64,000 nucleotides of DNA from contig NZ_JAMSLX010000001.1 of NCBI RefSeq assembly GCF_023806085.1, positions 124,001 to 188,000 on the forward strand, given 5' to 3'. The notes below the pieces were generated by a model. The model saw only the letters and a list, made by a program, of their open reading frames with translations, was not told the DNA's origin and did not search any database. The DNA is from Hephaestia sp. MAHUQ-44. GTDB lineage: Bacteria; Pseudomonadota; Alphaproteobacteria; Sphingomonadales; Sphingomonadaceae. This document shows, in pieces, positions 62,502-64,000 of this stretch (position 1 is the stretch's first letter; each line of letters starts with the position of its first letter). The translations under genes were made by a program, and so were the position numbers.

Positions 62502-63800
62502 CTAGAGCACGAAGCGACTGAGATCGGTGTTGCGGGCGATGCTCGCGAGCTGCTGGTCGACATAAGCGCCGTCGATCGTCAGCGTGGTGCCGGCGCGATT
62601 CTCCGCCTCGTAACTGATGTCCTCGAGCAGTTTCTCGAGCACCGTCTGCAACCGGCGGGCGCCGATATTCTCGACTTGCGCGTTTACCTCGGCCGCGATC
62701 CGCGCGATCGCCTTGATCCCATCCTCGGCGAATTCCACGCCCACGCCCTCGGTGCCGAGCAGCGCCTTATATTGCTGCGGCAGCGATGCCTTGGTGTCGG
62801 AGAGGATCGCGACGAAATCGTCCTCGGTCAGCGCCGTCAGTTCGACGCGGATCGGCAACCGCCCCTGTAGCTCGGGCAGCAGATCGCTGGGCTTGGCGAT
62901 ATGGAACGCGCCCGACGCGATGAACAGGATATGGTCGGTCTTCATCGGGCCGTATTTGGTCGAGACCGTGGTGCCCTCGATCAGCGGCAGCAGATCGCGC
63001 TGAACGCCCTCGCGGCTGACCGAACCGCCGCGCACATCCGAGACCGCGATCTTGTCGATCTCGTCGAGAAAAACGATGCCATTCTCTTCGGCGTCGGACA
63101 GCGCGACACGGCTGACCTCGTCCTGATCAAGCCGCGCATCGGCTTCCTCCTCGACCAGTTTCTCCCACGCCGCGGCGACGGTGAGCTTGCGGCGCTTCTT
63201 CTGGCCACCACCGAACGCCTTGCCCATCATGTCCGACAGGTTGATCATCCCGACCGAGCCGCCGCCGGGCATCTCGAACGGCATCTGCGGCGTCACGTCG
63301 AGCTCAAGCTCGATTTCCTTGTCGTTCAGATGGCCGTCGAAAAAACGCTGGCGAAACGCCTCGCGCGTCGCGGCGGAGGCATCCTTGCCGGTCAGCGCGT
63401 CGAGCAGGCGGCCGACCGCCGCCTCCTCGGCCTTGTCCTTGACCACGGCACGGCGGCGCTCCTTTTCGAGCCGGATCGCTTCCTCGACCAGATCGCGCGC
63501 GATCTGCTCGACGTCGCGGCCGACATAGCCGACCTCGGTGAATTTGGTCGCCTCGACCTTGACGAACGGCGCATCGGCGAGCTTCGCCAACCGCCGCGAA
63601 ATCTCGGTCTTGCCGCAGCCCGTGGGGCCGATCATCAGGATGTTCTTGGGCGTCACCTCGTCGCGCAGATCGGCGTCGAGTTGCTGCCGGCGCCAGCGAT
63701 TCCTGAGCGCGACGGCAACCGCACGCTTGGCATCGCGCTGGCCGATAATGTGTTCGTCGAGCGCGGCGACGATCGTCTTGGGGGTGAGCTTGTCGTTCAT
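62502..63800 (-). CDS. hslU: ATP-dependent protease ATPase subunit HslU
   Basis: 432 residues. AAA+ unfoldase; Walker A is GPTGCGKTE (residues about 57-65), the pore loop [14 protein letters not shown] follows (about 91), Walker B is [11 protein letters not shown], and the C-terminus RFVL docks into HslV. The I domain between Walker motifs is present. The start at 63800 follows GAGAAGAGA. Downstream of hslV in the same operon. Confidence 0.96.
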   Translation of the reverse strand: MNDKLTPKTIVAALDEHIIGQRDAKRAVAVALRNRWRRQQLDADLRDEVTPKNILMIGPTGCGKTEISRRLAKLADAPFVKVEATKFTEVGYVGRDVEQIARDLVEEAIRLEKERRRAVVKDKAEEAAVGRLLDALTGKDASAATREAFRQRFFDGHLNDKEIELELDVTPQMPFEMPGGGSVGMINLSDMMGKAFGGGQKKRRKLTVAAAWEKLVEEEADARLDQDEVSRVALSDAEENGIVFLDEIDKIAVSDVRGGSVSREGVQRDLLPLIEGTTVSTKYGPMKTDHILFIASGAFHIAKPSDLLPELQGRLPIRVELTALTEDDFVAILSDTKASLPQQYKALLGTEGVGVEFAEDGIKAIARIAAEVNAQVENIGARRLQTVLEKLLEDISYEAENRAGTTLTIDGAYVDQQLASIARNTDLSRFVL

Positions 63801-63837
63801 TCTCTTCTCAGGGGAAAACATGGAATTGCGGTGGCGA

Positions 63838-64000
63838 TCACGCATCGCTGGCGAGCGTCTCGATCGTGAGATTGTCGTTGGTGTAGACGCAGATCTCGGC
63901 GGCGATCTTCATCGCGCGGCGGGCGAGCGTTTCGGCATCGGGCTCGTATTCGGCGAGCGCCCGCGCGGCGGCCAGCGCATAATTGCCGCCCGATCCGATC
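63838..64000 (-). CDS. hslV: ATP-dependent protease subunit HslV (3' end only)
   Basis: The last 54 codons of Hsl[24 protein letters not shown]... to [22 protein letters not shown] and the C-terminal TNDNLTIE are conserved in HslV. Threonine peptidase forming the dodecameric core of HslUV. The N-terminal catalytic Thr lies outside the window. 37 bp upstream of hslU. Confidence 0.95.
   Translation of the reverse strand, partial: IGSGGNYALAAARALAEYEPDAETLARRAMKIAAEICVYTNDNLTIETLASDA

Overview
The window is a single stretch of high-GC alphaproteobacterial chromosome, most probably from Sphingomonas or a close sphingomonad. The best indicators are GcrA (the CcrM-linked cell-cycle regulator of Alphaproteobacteria), a petABC-type cytochrome bc1 operon, an argD-argF-hslO gene order, exosortase-A-associated exopolysaccharide genes, TadE/TadG-like proteins, a perfect GAAC-N7-GAAC LexA-type box of the alphaproteobacterial form, and several families of short palindromic repeats between genes. 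I saw no rRNA, tRNA, CRISPR array, transposase or prophage. Most of the window is housekeeping chromosome.

Layout. 1-8.7 kb: 3' end of ychF, a secreted phosphodiesterase, a MaoC hydratase, a Tyr/Gly-rich lipoprotein, apt, the bc1 operon petA-petB-petC (minus strand), then trmL-hemF-GNAT. 9-22 kb: two paralogous membrane proteins, lipB, small secreted proteins, queC-queE (queuosine precursor), argD-argF-hslO, an orphan ABC-2 permease divergent from gcrA, and a TadE/TadG pair. 22-33 kb: parE, a beta-lactamase-fold serine hydrolase whose N-terminus is read through a repeat, and the tamA-tamB outer-membrane assembly pair. 33-39 kb: an S24 (LexA-fold) repressor divergent from two small genes across a LexA-type box, then an exopolysaccharide segment (glycosyltransferase, O-glycosylation ligase, acyltransferase). 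39-47 kb: mechanosensitive channel, TonB-like protein, putA, MaoC, thiolase, glucokinase. 47-51 kb: outer-membrane barrel, lipoproteins, an aspartate-homopolymer protein, an MFS exporter and a 2OG-Fe(II) oxygenase. 52-64 kb: hom, a PMT-family mannosyltransferase, a translationally coupled metZ-apaG-lysR-GNAT chain, a membrane protein/XRE pair, alpha/beta hydrolase-TPR, gloA-gloB (methylglyoxal detoxification), two paralogous lipoproteins, and hslU with the 3' end of hslV.

How genes work together. hom and metZ flank the methionine branch; argD and argF are two consecutive arginine steps; queC and queE act in preQ0 synthesis; gloA and gloB form the glyoxalase pathway; HslU and HslV form one protease; TamA and TamB form one envelope machine.

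The most unusual content is non-coding: (i) a 145-bp element with 20-bp terminal inverted repeats in two copies, each supplying the stop codon of the neighbouring gene; (ii) a 60-bp hairpin repeat in three copies, two of which supply stop codons; (iii) an 88-bp palindromic repeat with a 29-bp internal-deletion derivative; (iv) a repeat read in frame into the start region of a secreted hydrolase; (v) a run of four hairpins after parE. On the coding side, the LexA-box locus at 33.5 kb, the poly-Asp protein and the autoregulated-looking XRE/membrane operon at 57.9 kb deserve attention. I did not find a clear, wholly new multi-gene system.
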